A DNA stretch of 64,000 nt from Paenibacillus massiliensis 2301065 = DSM 16942 (GTDB taxonomy: Bacteria > Bacillota > Bacilli > Paenibacillales > Paenibacillaceae), in assembly GCF_000377505.1 (NCBI RefSeq), contig NZ_KB898189.1, positions 62,001 to 126,000 of the forward strand, in the 5' to 3' direction. The notes under the pieces are model-generated. The model did not search any database, had not been told where the DNA came from, and worked only from the letters and a program-made list of their open reading frames with translations. The translations under genes and the position numbers were made by a program. This document shows, one piece after another, positions 25,248 to 34,708 of this stretch (within the stretch, counting starts at the first letter, position 1; the number at the start of each line of letters is the position of its first letter).

Positions 25248-26029
25248 ACCGTCACCTCTTCCTCTACAGCGCTTTTTCCGAGATAGGCCTCAATCACCTT
25301 CGGATGGGAGCGAATATCTGCTGGACCACCCTCGGCAATCTTCTCTCCATGATCCAGTACCAGGATATGCTCGGACAGCTCCATAACCAGCTTCATATCA
25401 TGCTCAATCAGAATGATAGCTATGCCTAGCTCCTCTTGTATGCGGCGAATGAGCTGCGTTAGCTCCACAGTCTCTCTCGGATTCATCCCGGCTGCCGGTT
25501 CATCCAGCAGCAGCACCTTCGGTCTGGCCGCCAACGCTCGTGCGATCTCCAGTCTACGCTGAGCACCGTAGGATAGACTGCTAGCCTCATCGTTATACCA
25601 CGGGGCTAGCCCCACATATTCAAGCAGACGGTAAGCCTCCTCTTGCGCATACTGCTCCTCATGCCGGACACGGGCAAGATTCAGCAATGTACCGACAATT
25701 CCCGTCCTGAGGTGAATATGCATCCCCACCTGAACATTTTCCAGCACCGTCATGGACCCGAACAGACGAATATTCTGAAAAGTACGCGCAATACCTTTGC
25801 CCGTAATCCGGTCAGGCTTCACATTCACAATCGACTCCCCATCCAGCACAATATCCCCTTCATCCGGGACATAGATGCCGGTTATCATGTTGAAAAATGT
25901 TGTCTTTCCCGCTCCATTTGGGCCGATTACAGCCGATATTGTCGCATCCGGGAACTCAAAGTTCACCCCATTCACCGCCAGCAAGCCACCAAATTGCTTC
26001 TTAAGGTTTCTAACTGCCAGTATCGACAT
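25244..26029 (-). CDS. livG: Branched-chain amino acid ABC transporter ATPase LivG
   Basis: A 261-residue ATPase; GAAGGAGG precedes the ATG. Walker A is GPNGAGKTTFFN, followed by MITGIYVPDEG; signature LSYGAQ; Walker B VLLLDEPAAGMNPRET, where AAGMNP is typical of LivG. It pairs with LivF on the cytoplasmic face of LivHM. Its start is 24 bases after the livM stop. Confidence 0.93.
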   Translation of the reverse strand: MSILAVRNLKKQFGGLLAVNGVNFEFPDATISAVIGPNGAGKTTFFNMITGIYVPDEGDIVLDGESIVNVKPDRITGKGIARTFQNIRLFGSMTVLENVQVGMHIHLRTGIVGTLLNLARVRHEEQYAQEEAYRLLEYVGLAPWYNDEASSLSYGAQRRLEIARALAARPKVLLLDEPAAGMNPRETVELTQLIRRIQEELGIAIILIEHDMKLVMELSEHILVLDHGEKIAEGGPADIRSHPKVIEAYLGKSAVEEEVTV

Positions 26030-26053
26030 ACGCTTTCCTCCTTCCTGACCCTG

Positions 26054-27337
26054 TTATTCAGGTAATGTCGCCTTGCTAGAGACTGGACGTACGTTGGATT
26101 CCTGCTTGCCAGGTACAGCCACCTTGCGGTTCTTGGCTGAGATCAAACCATGCGGCCTATAGATGGCCACCAGAATCAAAATAGCTCCAAAAATAAAGCG
26201 TTGCATCTTCGCAGGAGATAACGCATTCGGGATTTCTACAATCCCCTTGTTGGAGAGCTGGTTCAGCCAACCCGTGAACTCCGTCAGCACCTGCAGATTC
26301 AGAATAGTGACCACCGCCGCACCCAGAATGACACCAGGGACGCTTCCCATCCCCCCCAGTACCACCATGACTAGAATCGTGGTCGATTCAATGAGTGTGA
26401 AGCTCGTCGGGTCAATGAAGGTCTGCTTGGCTGCGAACACGACCCCCATCATCCCGGAGAAGGAGGCACCAATCGCAAAGGCCGTAAGTTTCGTACGAAT
26501 CAGCGGAATTCCCATGGACTGAGCGGCAATCTCGTTCTCACGGACGGCTTTCCAGGCGCGACCGAGGCGTGAATGTTCAAGTCTTCTCACTGCGAAGATG
26601 ACCACGGCCAGAATCCCTATGACAATGAAATAAAATTGATGCGGGAACGTAAATACATATCCGAACATCACCGGGGGTTGAATAGAGGACAGCCCGAGCG
26701 CTCCGTTCGTAATATTCACTGGCTTCTCCATATTATTGAAGATAATGCGGATGATCTCTCCGAAGCCCAAGGTCACGATGGCCAGATAATCTCCTTTTAC
26801 CCTGAGCACAGGTAGCCCTAGCAATATTCCGAAGATCCCCGCCATGAAGCCACCCAGTAGAATAAAGATCCAGAAGCTTGTGCCATCGAGCGGAAAGAAA
26901 TCGCCACGGATAAAATTATTAGCCTGCCCCGTAGCGAAAATGCCGTAGGTATAGGCCCCAACTGCAAAGAATGCAACAAAGCCCATGTCCAGCAGCCCGG
27001 CGAACCCGACGACAATATTCAGCCCCAAGGCCATGGCAATATAGATTCCGCACTGTGTCGCTACCTCCATGTAGGATTCGTAAGCAGGTCCACCCGAGCT
27101 AGCAAACGGAATAATCAAGATCAGCAGCACGCCGGCAATCGCCCATTTCATCCCGTTACTGAAGGTTGTGTAGTACAACATGAGCAATGAGCCCAGCAGC
27201 AGCAGGAAGGAGGCAACCGATTTGTCCATGAAATAGACTCCCGAGGCTGCCAGTGCTACAAAGACGATCAGAATTCCAGCCTGGATAGGCCTGCTAGCTT
27301 GAATTAAGCTTGTAATCATGCTTTGAATTCGCTTCAT
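26054..27337 (-). CDS. livM: Branched-chain amino acid ABC transporter permease LivM
   Basis: A 427-residue permease with about ten membrane helices; the ATG at 27337 follows AGGTGG, which overlaps the end of livH. GLNIVVGFAGLLDMGFVAFFAVGAY and YLAIVTLGFGEIIRI-type segments are characteristic of LivM, and the cytoplasmic coupling loop contains GRAWKAVRENEIAAQSMGI. The N-terminal extension of about 75 residues before the core is hydrophobic, as in other Firmicute LivM proteins. Confidence 0.92.
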   Translation of the reverse strand: MKRIQSMITSLIQASRPIQAGILIVFVALAASGVYFMDKSVASFLLLLGSLLMLYYTTFSNGMKWAIAGVLLILIIPFASSGGPAYESYMEVATQCGIYIAMALGLNIVVGFAGLLDMGFVAFFAVGAYTYGIFATGQANNFIRGDFFPLDGTSFWIFILLGGFMAGIFGILLGLPVLRVKGDYLAIVTLGFGEIIRIIFNNMEKPVNITNGALGLSSIQPPVMFGYVFTFPHQFYFIVIGILAVVIFAVRRLEHSRLGRAWKAVRENEIAAQSMGIPLIRTKLTAFAIGASFSGMMGVVFAAKQTFIDPTSFTLIESTTILVMVVLGGMGSVPGVILGAAVVTILNLQVLTEFTGWLNQLSNKGIVEIPNALSPAKMQRFIFGAILILVAIYRPHGLISAKNRKVAVPGKQESNVRPVSSKATLPE

Positions 27338-27346
27338 ACAGTCCAC

Positions 27347-28333
27347 CTACACTTTCTCTTTGACTGCTCTACCGAACAAGCCTTCTGGCTTGAAGATCAG
27401 CACGACAATGAGGATCATGAATGCGAACACGTCCTTGTATTCCGCGCCGAAGTTGCCGCTCGTCATCAGACCCAGATTCGAGGAGGCGAACATCTCCAGC
27501 ACACCAATAACCAGACCACCGAACATCGCTCCCCGAATGTTACCAATACCGCCGAGTACAGCCGCCGTAAATGCCTTCATTCCCAGAATAAAGCCGATAT
27601 AAGGATCAATCGTGCCATACTGCTGGGCGAACAACACACCTGTCGAACCTCCCAGAGCAGAGCCGATGAAGAAGGTAAGTACGATGACCTTGTTCACATT
27701 AATGGACATCAGCGAAGCCGTCTCCCTATCCTGGGCAACCGCCCGCATGGCTACTCCCCACTTGGTATGATTCACGAACAGGTCGAGCCCTGCCATCAGA
27801 AGAATGGCCACAATTAGGATAAACACCGTATTCGCCTTGATCGTCGCATCTGAAAATACACTGGAGATCGAGGAAAGTTCCAGATTGAAGCGTTCCGAGA
27901 ACAGCGTCGGGGTGCTCACCACGAAATTCCCTGTCTTCAGCTCCGCAATAAAACGAATCACATCCTGCAGCACGAAGGATACCCCAAAAGCAGAGATTAA
28001 CGAGATCAGCTTGGGTGCTTTTCTCAAGGGCCTGTAGGCTACTCGTTCAATACCGACCCCGAGCGCACCGGTAATTAGCATCGCTACTACAATAATAAGA
28101 ATGTAGAATAGCCATGACGGTATTCCCTGCATCCAGCCAAAGGCTTGGAACATGAACAGCACCGCCGTGCCCACGAATGCGCCTGTCATAAATATTTCGC
28201 CATGAGCAAAATTAATCAATTCCAGAATTCCGTACACCATGGTGTATCCCAAGGCAACGACAGCATAGATCGCCCCAAGCGCCAGACCATCAATTAATAC
28301 CTGTGGCAAAGATTGCAGCATGCTCCCTAACAT
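27347..28333 (-). CDS. livH: Branched-chain amino acid ABC transporter permease LivH
   Basis: A 328-residue permease. AGAGGAG seven bases upstream selects the ATG at 28333 rather than a longer in-frame reading to 28393. The N-terminal core LIDGLALGAIYAVVALGYT and the GILELINFAHGEIFM segment are diagnostic of LivH, and the coupling loop reads GVAMRAVAQDRETASLMSIN. It forms the channel with LivM. Confidence 0.93.
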   Translation of the reverse strand: MLGSMLQSLPQVLIDGLALGAIYAVVALGYTMVYGILELINFAHGEIFMTGAFVGTAVLFMFQAFGWMQGIPSWLFYILIIVVAMLITGALGVGIERVAYRPLRKAPKLISLISAFGVSFVLQDVIRFIAELKTGNFVVSTPTLFSERFNLELSSISSVFSDATIKANTVFILIVAILLMAGLDLFVNHTKWGVAMRAVAQDRETASLMSINVNKVIVLTFFIGSALGGSTGVLFAQQYGTIDPYIGFILGMKAFTAAVLGGIGNIRGAMFGGLVIGVLEMFASSNLGLMTSGNFGAEYKDVFAFMILIVVLIFKPEGLFGRAVKEKV

Positions 28334-28363
28334 ATTTCTGCTCCTCTCGACAAATGCAGTAAC

Positions 28364-28406
28364 AGCCAAGGGATGACGGCCTCCAATCGGCACGAACCCC
28401 TTGGCT
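28364..28406 (-). promoter_or_regulatory. Hairpin between livJ and livH
   Basis: AGCCAAGGG (28364-28372) pairs with CCCTTGGCT (28398-28406) but no U-tract follows on the minus strand. Such a stem can stabilise the upstream part of the mRNA so that the binding protein is made in excess over the permease. Function is inferred. Confidence 0.5.
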
Positions 28407-28420
28407 GCAAAATGCGATGA

Positions 28421-29638
28421 TTATTTACTGTTCTCAATCTCCGAGATCATCTCACCCGGGTAAGCTGCATCTTTGAACTCGTAGATAAACACCTTCGCAT
28501 ACGCATTGTCACCAATGTCATCAAATGTGATCTTGCCTGCTACACCCTCAAACTCCTTCGTTGCCCGAACCGCTGTGCTGACTGCTTCGCGCGTAGGAAG
28601 CTTGCCTCCATTCTCATCAATGCCCTTCTTGATAGCCTCAAGCAACACACTCATGGAGTCATAAGCATATACGGAATATCCCTCTGATTTCTTTTTGAAC
28701 GTCTGTTCATACTTGTCAGCCCATTGTTTGCCGCTGTCTGAATTCGTAATATCCCCAGCAACCGAGCTGTATAGCGCACCTTTGACTTCCGCACCTGCAA
28801 CATTAACCATACCCGAGGAATCCAGCGCATCTCCACCCATCAGCGGTGCTGTGATCCCCTTGTCACGCGCTTGCTTGACCAGCAAGCCGCCTTCAGCATA
28901 CATACCACCAAAGAAAATAAAATCAGGCTTCTGGGCAGCTACGATATTAAGCACGCCGTTAAAGTCTTTCTCACCAACCGTAATTCCTTCATATCCCGAA
29001 ATGTTAGCCCCAAGACCTTGGGCCGCATCGCGGAACGCCTCCGCAAGCCCTTGTCCGTAAGCCGTCTTATCCTGAACCACGAAGATATTCTTCGCTCCGA
29101 CCGTATTCACTGCATAATCGGCAGCAGCCGGGCCCTGGAAGTCATCACGGGCTACCACCCGATTCACAACCTTCAGCTTGCGGTCGGTGACGTCCGTTGC
29201 TGTACTGGCTGGCGATATCATGGCAATATTGTACTTCTCATATATAACGGAGGAGGGAATCGTCACGCCTGAATTCAGATGGCCGATGACCCCAAGTACA
29301 GCTTGATCAGCACCGATCAATTCCGCATTCGCGACCCCCTTCTTGGGATCTCCTTGATCATCATACGGCACTAGCTCCAGCTCATAGCCAAGAGCACTGA
29401 ATTCTTCCTTGTGATCGTCCAAGGACATCTGCGCTCCAAGCTTGATTGCCTCTCCTTGAACAGAGCTTCCGCCCGACAGCGGAGACTGGGTAGCAATCTT
29501 GATAACCTGCTTGCTTTCACTGCTGCTTGCAGGCTCAGATGATGCAGGAGCAGCTTCATTACCACCAGCCCCTCCGCAACCTGCGAGCAACGCCGTAATC
29601 AGTGCTAACACGATCCATACCTGTCCCTTGAACTTCAC
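28421..29638 (-). CDS. livJ: Branched-chain amino acid ABC transporter substrate-binding lipoprotein
   Basis: A 405-residue type I periplasmic-binding fold protein. The GTG at 29638 has GGGGG seven bases upstream; a longer reading to 29683 lacks a site. Signal VKFKGQVWIVLALITA ends at lipobox LLAGC (Cys near 21), followed by a Ser/Ala/Glu linker and IKIATQSPLSGGSSVQGEAI, the usual start of LivJ/LivK mature domains. It captures the substrate at the membrane surface for LivHMGF. Exact amino acid specificity cannot be read, and amide or urea binding members of this family exist. Confidence 0.9.
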   Translation of the reverse strand: MKFKGQVWIVLALITALLAGCGGAGGNEAAPASSEPASSSESKQVIKIATQSPLSGGSSVQGEAIKLGAQMSLDDHKEEFSALGYELELVPYDDQGDPKKGVANAELIGADQAVLGVIGHLNSGVTIPSSVIYEKYNIAMISPASTATDVTDRKLKVVNRVVARDDFQGPAAADYAVNTVGAKNIFVVQDKTAYGQGLAEAFRDAAQGLGANISGYEGITVGEKDFNGVLNIVAAQKPDFIFFGGMYAEGGLLVKQARDKGITAPLMGGDALDSSGMVNVAGAEVKGALYSSVAGDITNSDSGKQWADKYEQTFKKKSEGYSVYAYDSMSVLLEAIKKGIDENGGKLPTREAVSTAVRATKEFEGVAGKITFDDIGDNAYAKVFIYEFKDAAYPGEMISEIENSK

Positions 29639-29985
29639 TGAGATTCCCCCTAATGAGTTTTGCGAAACTTTGTGCTGTTTCACGTTAGTTTATTTAACAT
29701 TATGTGGTATGAATTATACAATTAGTATACACACATTCCTAGGGGTGGGCAATTACCTTTTTCAAATAATGTTACAAAAAAATAATTATAAGCGCAAAAA
29801 ATATTAGTTTTCTACCATTTTTCTCTTTATTTATTTACATTTTGAATGTTAAATTGAATTAATATATGCTTTTTAAACTAATTTGCATTAGAAATTTCTT
29901 GCAGCAATCAAGCCAATTTCGGGTCAAATAATCTAACATAAATACGTTATGTATCATTTGTTGTCGATTTTTATCCGCATATACC
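29639..29985. other. AT-rich upstream region of the liv operon
   Basis: About 350 bases, very AT-rich (for example 29750-29900). The promoter of livJ should lie here, but several TTGnnn/TATAAT-like words occur and none stands out. I see no gene and no recognisable riboswitch. Confidence 0.4.
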
Positions 29986-30021
29986 AAAAAAAGATGACCT
30001 CTGAACCAATCAGAGATCATC
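29986..30021 (-). terminator. Terminator of the ABC permease operon
   Basis: GATGACCTCTGA (29993-30004) pairs with TCAGAGATCATC (30010-30021), one G-U pair, and the A-run at 29986-29992 makes a seven-U tract on the minus-strand transcript. Confidence 0.8.
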
Positions 30022-30108
30022 CCTGGTATTCCTTTATAACAAACTCTATTGACGTACTTTCACAGACAACAGACTGCTTTAAGCTGAATTTATCTTGCGA
30101 GCAATTGG

Positions 30109-32118
30109 TCAGCGCTCAAGAAATGCAGTCAGCTCTGGTGTCACATCCTCTGCGAACAGTACGTAGAAATTCTCCGTATTCTGAACTAGCATTCGAAGTA
30201 CATAGGCTGTCCGCGGATCAGCAGGATCATAATCTCTTCTATGGTCCAGAATATATTGCATCATAGCGTCGTCCCGAGCTTCCATCAAGGAAATGGAATT
30301 GGGTTGCTTGACGAGCTCATATGGTGGCAGCCACTGCTGAGACATAGCTTCTGCACTTGCTGGTGTATACTTCACAATCTCAATACTTCGAATGTCCTTA
30401 GGCTGAAGAGCAACCTCTTGTGCAAACCCACGCTCCTCCATCCAGGCACTCAGCTTGCTGAAGCTAGGCTTCCACTGCAAAGTAATCCTGTTCTGGTCCA
30501 CTTCTTGTTTGTCCTGTGACTGCCATAACAAATCAATATTTGCACGGGGCCGGATGCTATCGCTCATCACTTCATAGTCCATCGCTTGGTATTCCTCAGT
30601 AAGCACCTGCATCAGTTCATCAATCTCATCCTTACCAGTTACCACAGTATATTTGTTGTAGCTGTCAGGAGATTCAATGGTGACGCGATCCGGCAAAGCC
30701 TCCAGCTGCTGCAGACGATACCGCTCCTGCTTATAAGCAGGCATCTCCATAACCGTCTTCAGTTGCTCCCTCAGCTGCTGCTCAGGCACAGTATATGCTC
30801 TCAGCATCGTTTTCCCATTCTTCAGATGATAGGAGATCACCACGGGACGGCTTTCTCTACCCGTTATCCGACGTTCGTCAGGACGCGAGGTAACGATCTC
30901 ACGATGCAGGCTCAGGACAGCAGCCGTATATTCTTCATTTTGTACATATGGAATGTCCTTGTTATCATTACCATCTTGGTTGTATGGATGTAAATATTCC
31001 CCGAAAAATACGCCGTCCACCGTAGAAGCTGCTGGTATTCGACTTTCATAGCCAGTCCACGGAGAGACAGGAATATAGAGCAGGAGTCCAATAACAGCTG
31101 TATATACGGCAGACTCCACAAGCATCTTGCGACCCCAGATCTGCCACGACTTGCGAAGCATCATCTCGGCAGCGATGTATCCGATCACCGCGCCAAGCAC
31201 GTATCCGAACAACGTCCATGACAGACTCCCTCGTGATTGCTCACTGAAATAAAATCCCACCACCATCATTGCACACAGGACTACCCCTGCCTTAAATACC
31301 GGGTGAAAGTAAGTAAACACGACGGCTTGTGACGCCTTCTCAATATGTCTTCTCTTGTACAGCAGGAATGAGAGTGCGACGAAGATCACACATAATCCAA
31401 TATATATGAGCAGGTCAATCCAGGTTAATGGCAAATAATAAGCGGAGAATACCGTGACTAGCGGCGATAGCCTTTCACTCTTCATACCCAGCAGACTGAC
31501 ATCTGGATACCCGAAGATGAACTTTCGTAAATATAACTCTATCAACTCCACCCATAGGGCAGGAAGAAGCAATAAAATACTGACTACCACCGTCTGGAAT
31601 ATAGACTGTCCTACGCACATCCCAACGAATATCGTAAAGGCAAGCAGGAACAGTGACACCATACTCGCGGTAATTCCCCAATACCATACATCAGCACTTT
31701 CAAAAAGATAAGCTAACTGCTCGTTCCCTGTCATCAAGATCAAAATGCCAGTGGTCAGACATACAGGTACCAGCACAATGAGCCCCCCGCACAACAGCTG
31801 ATTGGTCAGCATTTGGCTCCGACGTAGCGGGAGACTATGGTAGAGATCGGCAGCGGCCCTGCTCTGCAGGTATCTGGTTATGAACACCCCGGTTATAACA
31901 GGAAATACCACCAAAATGAGAGCTTGCAAGGCATCCTGCACGACAAAGAGATTGTCGAGCTGCTCCCTTCCAAGCCTTCCCTCCCAATTCACGGTTAGTA
32001 TGAGTTGGATCGGCAGTACGAAAATCAGAGCGAGTAGATACAAGATGCTGATCCACCCGTGCTGTCTAAGATTCTGACGAAACATGCCACGATTAAAGAA
32101 GGATCGGTTGGATGGCAT
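30109..32118 (-). CDS. ABC-2-type permease with large extracytoplasmic/soluble tail
   Basis: A 669-residue protein. The ATG at 32118 has GGGGGA eight bases upstream, so it overlaps the ATPase gene by 26 bases. Residues about 20-330 contain some ten hydrophobic segments in the style of YtrC/YtrD or ABC-2 permeases (YHSLPLRRSQMLTNQLL is the typical elbow-helix motif). Residues about 345-669 are soluble, with YTVPEQQLREQLKTVMEMP and repeated alpha/beta blocks. It is the membrane partner of the ATPase in a ytrAB-like unit. Related systems respond to cell-envelope antibiotics, but the substrate here is unknown. Confidence 0.8.
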   Translation of the reverse strand: MPSNRSFFNRGMFRQNLRQHGWISILYLLALIFVLPIQLILTVNWEGRLGREQLDNLFVVQDALQALILVVFPVITGVFITRYLQSRAAADLYHSLPLRRSQMLTNQLLCGGLIVLVPVCLTTGILILMTGNEQLAYLFESADVWYWGITASMVSLFLLAFTIFVGMCVGQSIFQTVVVSILLLLPALWVELIELYLRKFIFGYPDVSLLGMKSERLSPLVTVFSAYYLPLTWIDLLIYIGLCVIFVALSFLLYKRRHIEKASQAVVFTYFHPVFKAGVVLCAMMVVGFYFSEQSRGSLSWTLFGYVLGAVIGYIAAEMMLRKSWQIWGRKMLVESAVYTAVIGLLLYIPVSPWTGYESRIPAASTVDGVFFGEYLHPYNQDGNDNKDIPYVQNEEYTAAVLSLHREIVTSRPDERRITGRESRPVVISYHLKNGKTMLRAYTVPEQQLREQLKTVMEMPAYKQERYRLQQLEALPDRVTIESPDSYNKYTVVTGKDEIDELMQVLTEEYQAMDYEVMSDSIRPRANIDLLWQSQDKQEVDQNRITLQWKPSFSKLSAWMEERGFAQEVALQPKDIRSIEIVKYTPASAEAMSQQWLPPYELVKQPNSISLMEARDDAMMQYILDHRRDYDPADPRTAYVLRMLVQNTENFYVLFAEDVTPELTAFLER

Positions 32119-32995
32119 ACCCGGCGTCCCCCATTTCATAGATAAATATTTCCTCCAAGGTTAGCGGAAGCAGGTCCATAACCAAAGGCTGATAGGAAGC
32201 GAACACATTCTTAATACGAAGCTGATCGCCACGAATGATGTAGAGCAGTACCGTGCCACGTTGTTCTTTATGTAAGATATCTAGCTGCTGCTCTAATTCA
32301 TCAAGATGAGCACTTTCCTTGAAGGCGACCTGAATTTTGTGAATATCTCCTCGCAGATCGTCGATCTCCTTATGAAGCAAGAGGCACCCCTTGTGCATAA
32401 TGCCTACGTGATCGCACATATCCTCAATCTCTCGCAGATTATGGGAAGAGATTACGACAGTCATCTGACGCTCGGCAGCATACTGGAACAGCAGGTTCTT
32501 CATATGTCTGCGCATCACCGGGTCAAGACCATCAATGGGCTCATCCAAAATGAGTAGATCCGGGGAACTGCTCAGAGCCAGCCAGAAGGCTGCCTGACGC
32601 CGCATTCCCTTAGACATGCGATGTAGCTTGCGACGAGGGTCCAGCTTGAATATGCTACTGAGCTGACTAAACCTCTCCTCACTCCATGACGAATAGATTG
32701 ATCGGTAGAAATCCGCCATCTGACGCAAATTCGATTGTGGAAAAAAGTACGGGCTGTCGGGAACAAACAGCACCCGCCGCTTCACCTCTGGCTGCTCATA
32801 GATCTCGCGCCCTTCCAATGTAATCGTCCCCTCATCGGGCCGGATGATTCCTGCGAGCATCTTCAGCAAAGTCGTCTTGCCAGCTCCATTCGAGCCGAGC
32901 AATCCGAAGATAGATCCCTGCTGTACCTGCATGCTCAGGCTGTCGACCGCCTTCTCACTCTCATAGATTTTGCTGACCCCACTAATATCAATCAC
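32093..32995 (-). CDS. ABC transporter ATPase, YtrB-like
   Basis: A 300-residue ATPase. The GTG at 32995 follows AAGGGGGA and overlaps the regulator stop by eight bases. Walker A GSNGAGKTT, signature MSKGMRRQ (replacing LSGGQ) and Walker B LLILDEPIDGLDP are present, then a 90-residue C-terminal extension. The SKGMRRQ signature and lack of a Q-loop helical consensus are typical of YtrB/BcrA-type exporters. It should power the 669-residue permease. Confidence 0.87.
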   Translation of the reverse strand: MIDISGVSKIYESEKAVDSLSMQVQQGSIFGLLGSNGAGKTTLLKMLAGIIRPDEGTITLEGREIYEQPEVKRRVLFVPDSPYFFPQSNLRQMADFYRSIYSSWSEERFSQLSSIFKLDPRRKLHRMSKGMRRQAAFWLALSSSPDLLILDEPIDGLDPVMRRHMKNLLFQYAAERQMTVVISSHNLREIEDMCDHVGIMHKGCLLLHKEIDDLRGDIHKIQVAFKESAHLDELEQQLDILHKEQRGTVLLYIIRGDQLRIKNVFASYQPLVMDLLPLTLEEIFIYEMGDAGYAIQPILL

Positions 32996-33380
32996 CGTGC
33001 TTCCCCCTTCCGTGCTGAAGCTGAGACGCTTCTGCATATAGCTGCAGCAGGTCCTCTCTCGTCATACCCAAGAATATAGCCTCCTCCATCAAAGTAAGCA
33101 TATGTCCCCGTAGCTCTTCCAGCTTGACTCCTTGGGGTAGCTCCTCCAACGGAGATACGAAGCTGCCTTTGCCGGGAACGGAATAAATGTAGCCTTCTCG
33201 CTCCAGCTCGCGGTAAGCCTTCTGAATCGTATTGGGATTCACCGTCAATTGTGAGGACAAGACGCGTACAGACGGAAGCTGCTCATCCGGTGCCAGAGCA
33301 CGACTGACTATCAAGGATCGAATTTTATCCATTAGCTGCTCGTAGATGGGCTTCCGGCTGCGAACATCCAATTCAAACAT
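32988..33380 (-). CDS. ytrA: GntR/YtrA-type transcriptional repressor
   Basis: A 130-residue protein; AAAGGAGG precedes the ATG. Residues 10-75 form the GntR winged helix (PIYEQLMDKIRSLIVSRALA, LPSVRVLSSQLTVNPNTIQKA, GYIYSVPGKGSFV), followed by a short helical dimerisation tail rather than a ligand domain, which is the YtrA subfamily. It is the first gene of the ABC unit and is preceded by a perfect inverted repeat over its promoter, so autorepression is likely. Symbol given by subfamily and context. Confidence 0.85.
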   Translation of the reverse strand: MFELDVRSRKPIYEQLMDKIRSLIVSRALAPDEQLPSVRVLSSQLTVNPNTIQKAYRELEREGYIYSVPGKGSFVSPLEELPQGVKLEELRGHMLTLMEEAIFLGMTREDLLQLYAEASQLQHGRGKHGD

Positions 33381-33452
33381 ACACTTCCTCCTTTCGGTTA
33401 AGGTTCATAATCCCGTTTCATATGCTCCAAGTGTTCTTTATCTCTAATATCT

Positions 33453-33489
33453 GTACTAACTGTACTATCATATATAATACAGTTAGTAC
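33453..33489. promoter_or_regulatory. Perfect 12-bp inverted repeat operator (N13 spacing)
   Basis: GTACTAACTGTA (33453-33464) and TACAGTTAGTAC (33478-33489) are exact reverse complements separated by 13 bases. It overlaps the promoter of the ytrA-like gene. As I recall, B. subtilis YtrA binds half-sites spaced by 13 bases as well, which fits. Confidence 0.85.
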
Positions 33490-33499
33490 GGTGTGTCAA
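33471..33499 (-). promoter_or_regulatory. Promoter of the ytrA-like operon
   Basis: The minus strand has a perfect TTGACA (33499-33494) and TATATA (33476-33471) with 17-base spacing. The operator overlaps the spacer and -10. Confidence 0.65.
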
Positions 33500-33651
33500 C
33501 AAAAAAAATCATGCTCCCCACAAAAAGAGAGACATGATTGTAGAATAAAACGTATTCGTGCCAGGGCATGTACGTACAGGATCTAGGCCAACTCGTGAGT
33601 GACAAGCCACTCTGAGCTATCGGCCCTTCTCCCTTGTAATGCTGGAACCAT

Positions 33652-34608
33652 TTAGTTAGCCGCTGTGCTGTGGATATGCATGACCCTTTGCAAGAAATGC
33701 TCCAGGAATCTGTCAGCATCCACTTCGAGTGCCACTTCAATCTGCTGACTGGCGGACCCTATGGGTCCGTCTGACTGACTCGTTCTTCCGACAGCCACTG
33801 AAGCCCCAGCCTCCACCTGAATGTACATGGATTTCGTGCGAACAAAGCTCGGATCAATGGCCACTCCTACAGCCAACGGATCATGCAGCGCACAGCCAGC
33901 AATGCCCGGCTTGAACTTCTGATAGGCGTCGATGTAGAACTCCGTCATCCCTGTCAAGAAACCGGATAGCGCTGTCCCCTGTGCCCGCCATTTCTCTACG
34001 AGTCGCTGTGGCAGAAGGGTCTGCATCGTCACATCCAGCCCCACCATCGTCATGTGGAAGCCTGCTTCGATTACGCGAGCAGCTCCTTCTGGATCAGAAT
34101 AAATATTGGCCTCTGCCGTAGGTGTAACGTTCCCTGGAACCGTCACGGCACCCCCCATAATAATCAGATGGCCGAGCAGCTGCGGCAGCTCCGGGCATCG
34201 GTCGAGTGCCAGAGCCAGATTCGTCAGAGGTCCCACAGCAATTACCGTCAATTGCTGTGGATGAAGCTTGGCCTGCTCAATAATGAAGTCGGCTGCATGC
34301 TTCTCCTCTGCCTTCCTGATCGGCTCCCCAGCCAGTTGATTGCCAATACCATCTTCCCCATGAATATGCCGGGCATAAGGCTTGAACAGCTCACGGGCAT
34401 AGGGCTTGGCAGCTCCCGGATACACCGGTGCATCATGTTGCAGCAGCTCCAGCAATATCAAGGAATTACGCGTAGCCTCTTCTTGCGAGATATTCCCGTA
34501 CGTAGTCGTAATTCCGGCCAATTCGAGCTCCGGCGAGCTTGCAGCATAGGCAATAGCGAGTGAATCGTCAATCCCTGTATCGACATCCAGAATGATTCGT
34601 GTAGTCAT
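33652..34608 (-). CDS. Nucleoside hydrolase
   Basis: A 318-residue enzyme; GGAGG precedes the ATG. The Ca2+ and ribose binding motif DVDTGIDD is at residues 8-15, LEVAG-like LELAGITTTYGN follows, and VIAVGPLTNLALAL is the second family motif. It hydrolyses the N-glycosidic bond of inosine, uridine or related nucleosides to base and ribose in the cytosol. The active-site His region near residues 235-245 (CALHDPLAVGVA) is present. It lies alone on the minus strand. The large S-layer nucleotidase elsewhere in the window could feed it. Confidence 0.92.
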   Translation of the reverse strand: MTTRIILDVDTGIDDSLAIAYAASSPELELAGITTTYGNISQEEATRNSLILLELLQHDAPVYPGAAKPYARELFKPYARHIHGEDGIGNQLAGEPIRKAEEKHAADFIIEQAKLHPQQLTVIAVGPLTNLALALDRCPELPQLLGHLIIMGGAVTVPGNVTPTAEANIYSDPEGAARVIEAGFHMTMVGLDVTMQTLLPQRLVEKWRAQGTALSGFLTGMTEFYIDAYQKFKPGIAGCALHDPLAVGVAIDPSFVRTKSMYIQVEAGASVAVGRTSQSDGPIGSASQQIEVALEVDADRFLEHFLQRVMHIHSTAAN

Positions 34609-34708
34609 GCAATAACCTCCATCATGAATCCTAGCAACATGTCGCTGTTCCTAAGTTCGTCACTGTATGGTTACAGTATACACGAGCTTGTCCGATTCGG
34701 GCAGAGGA

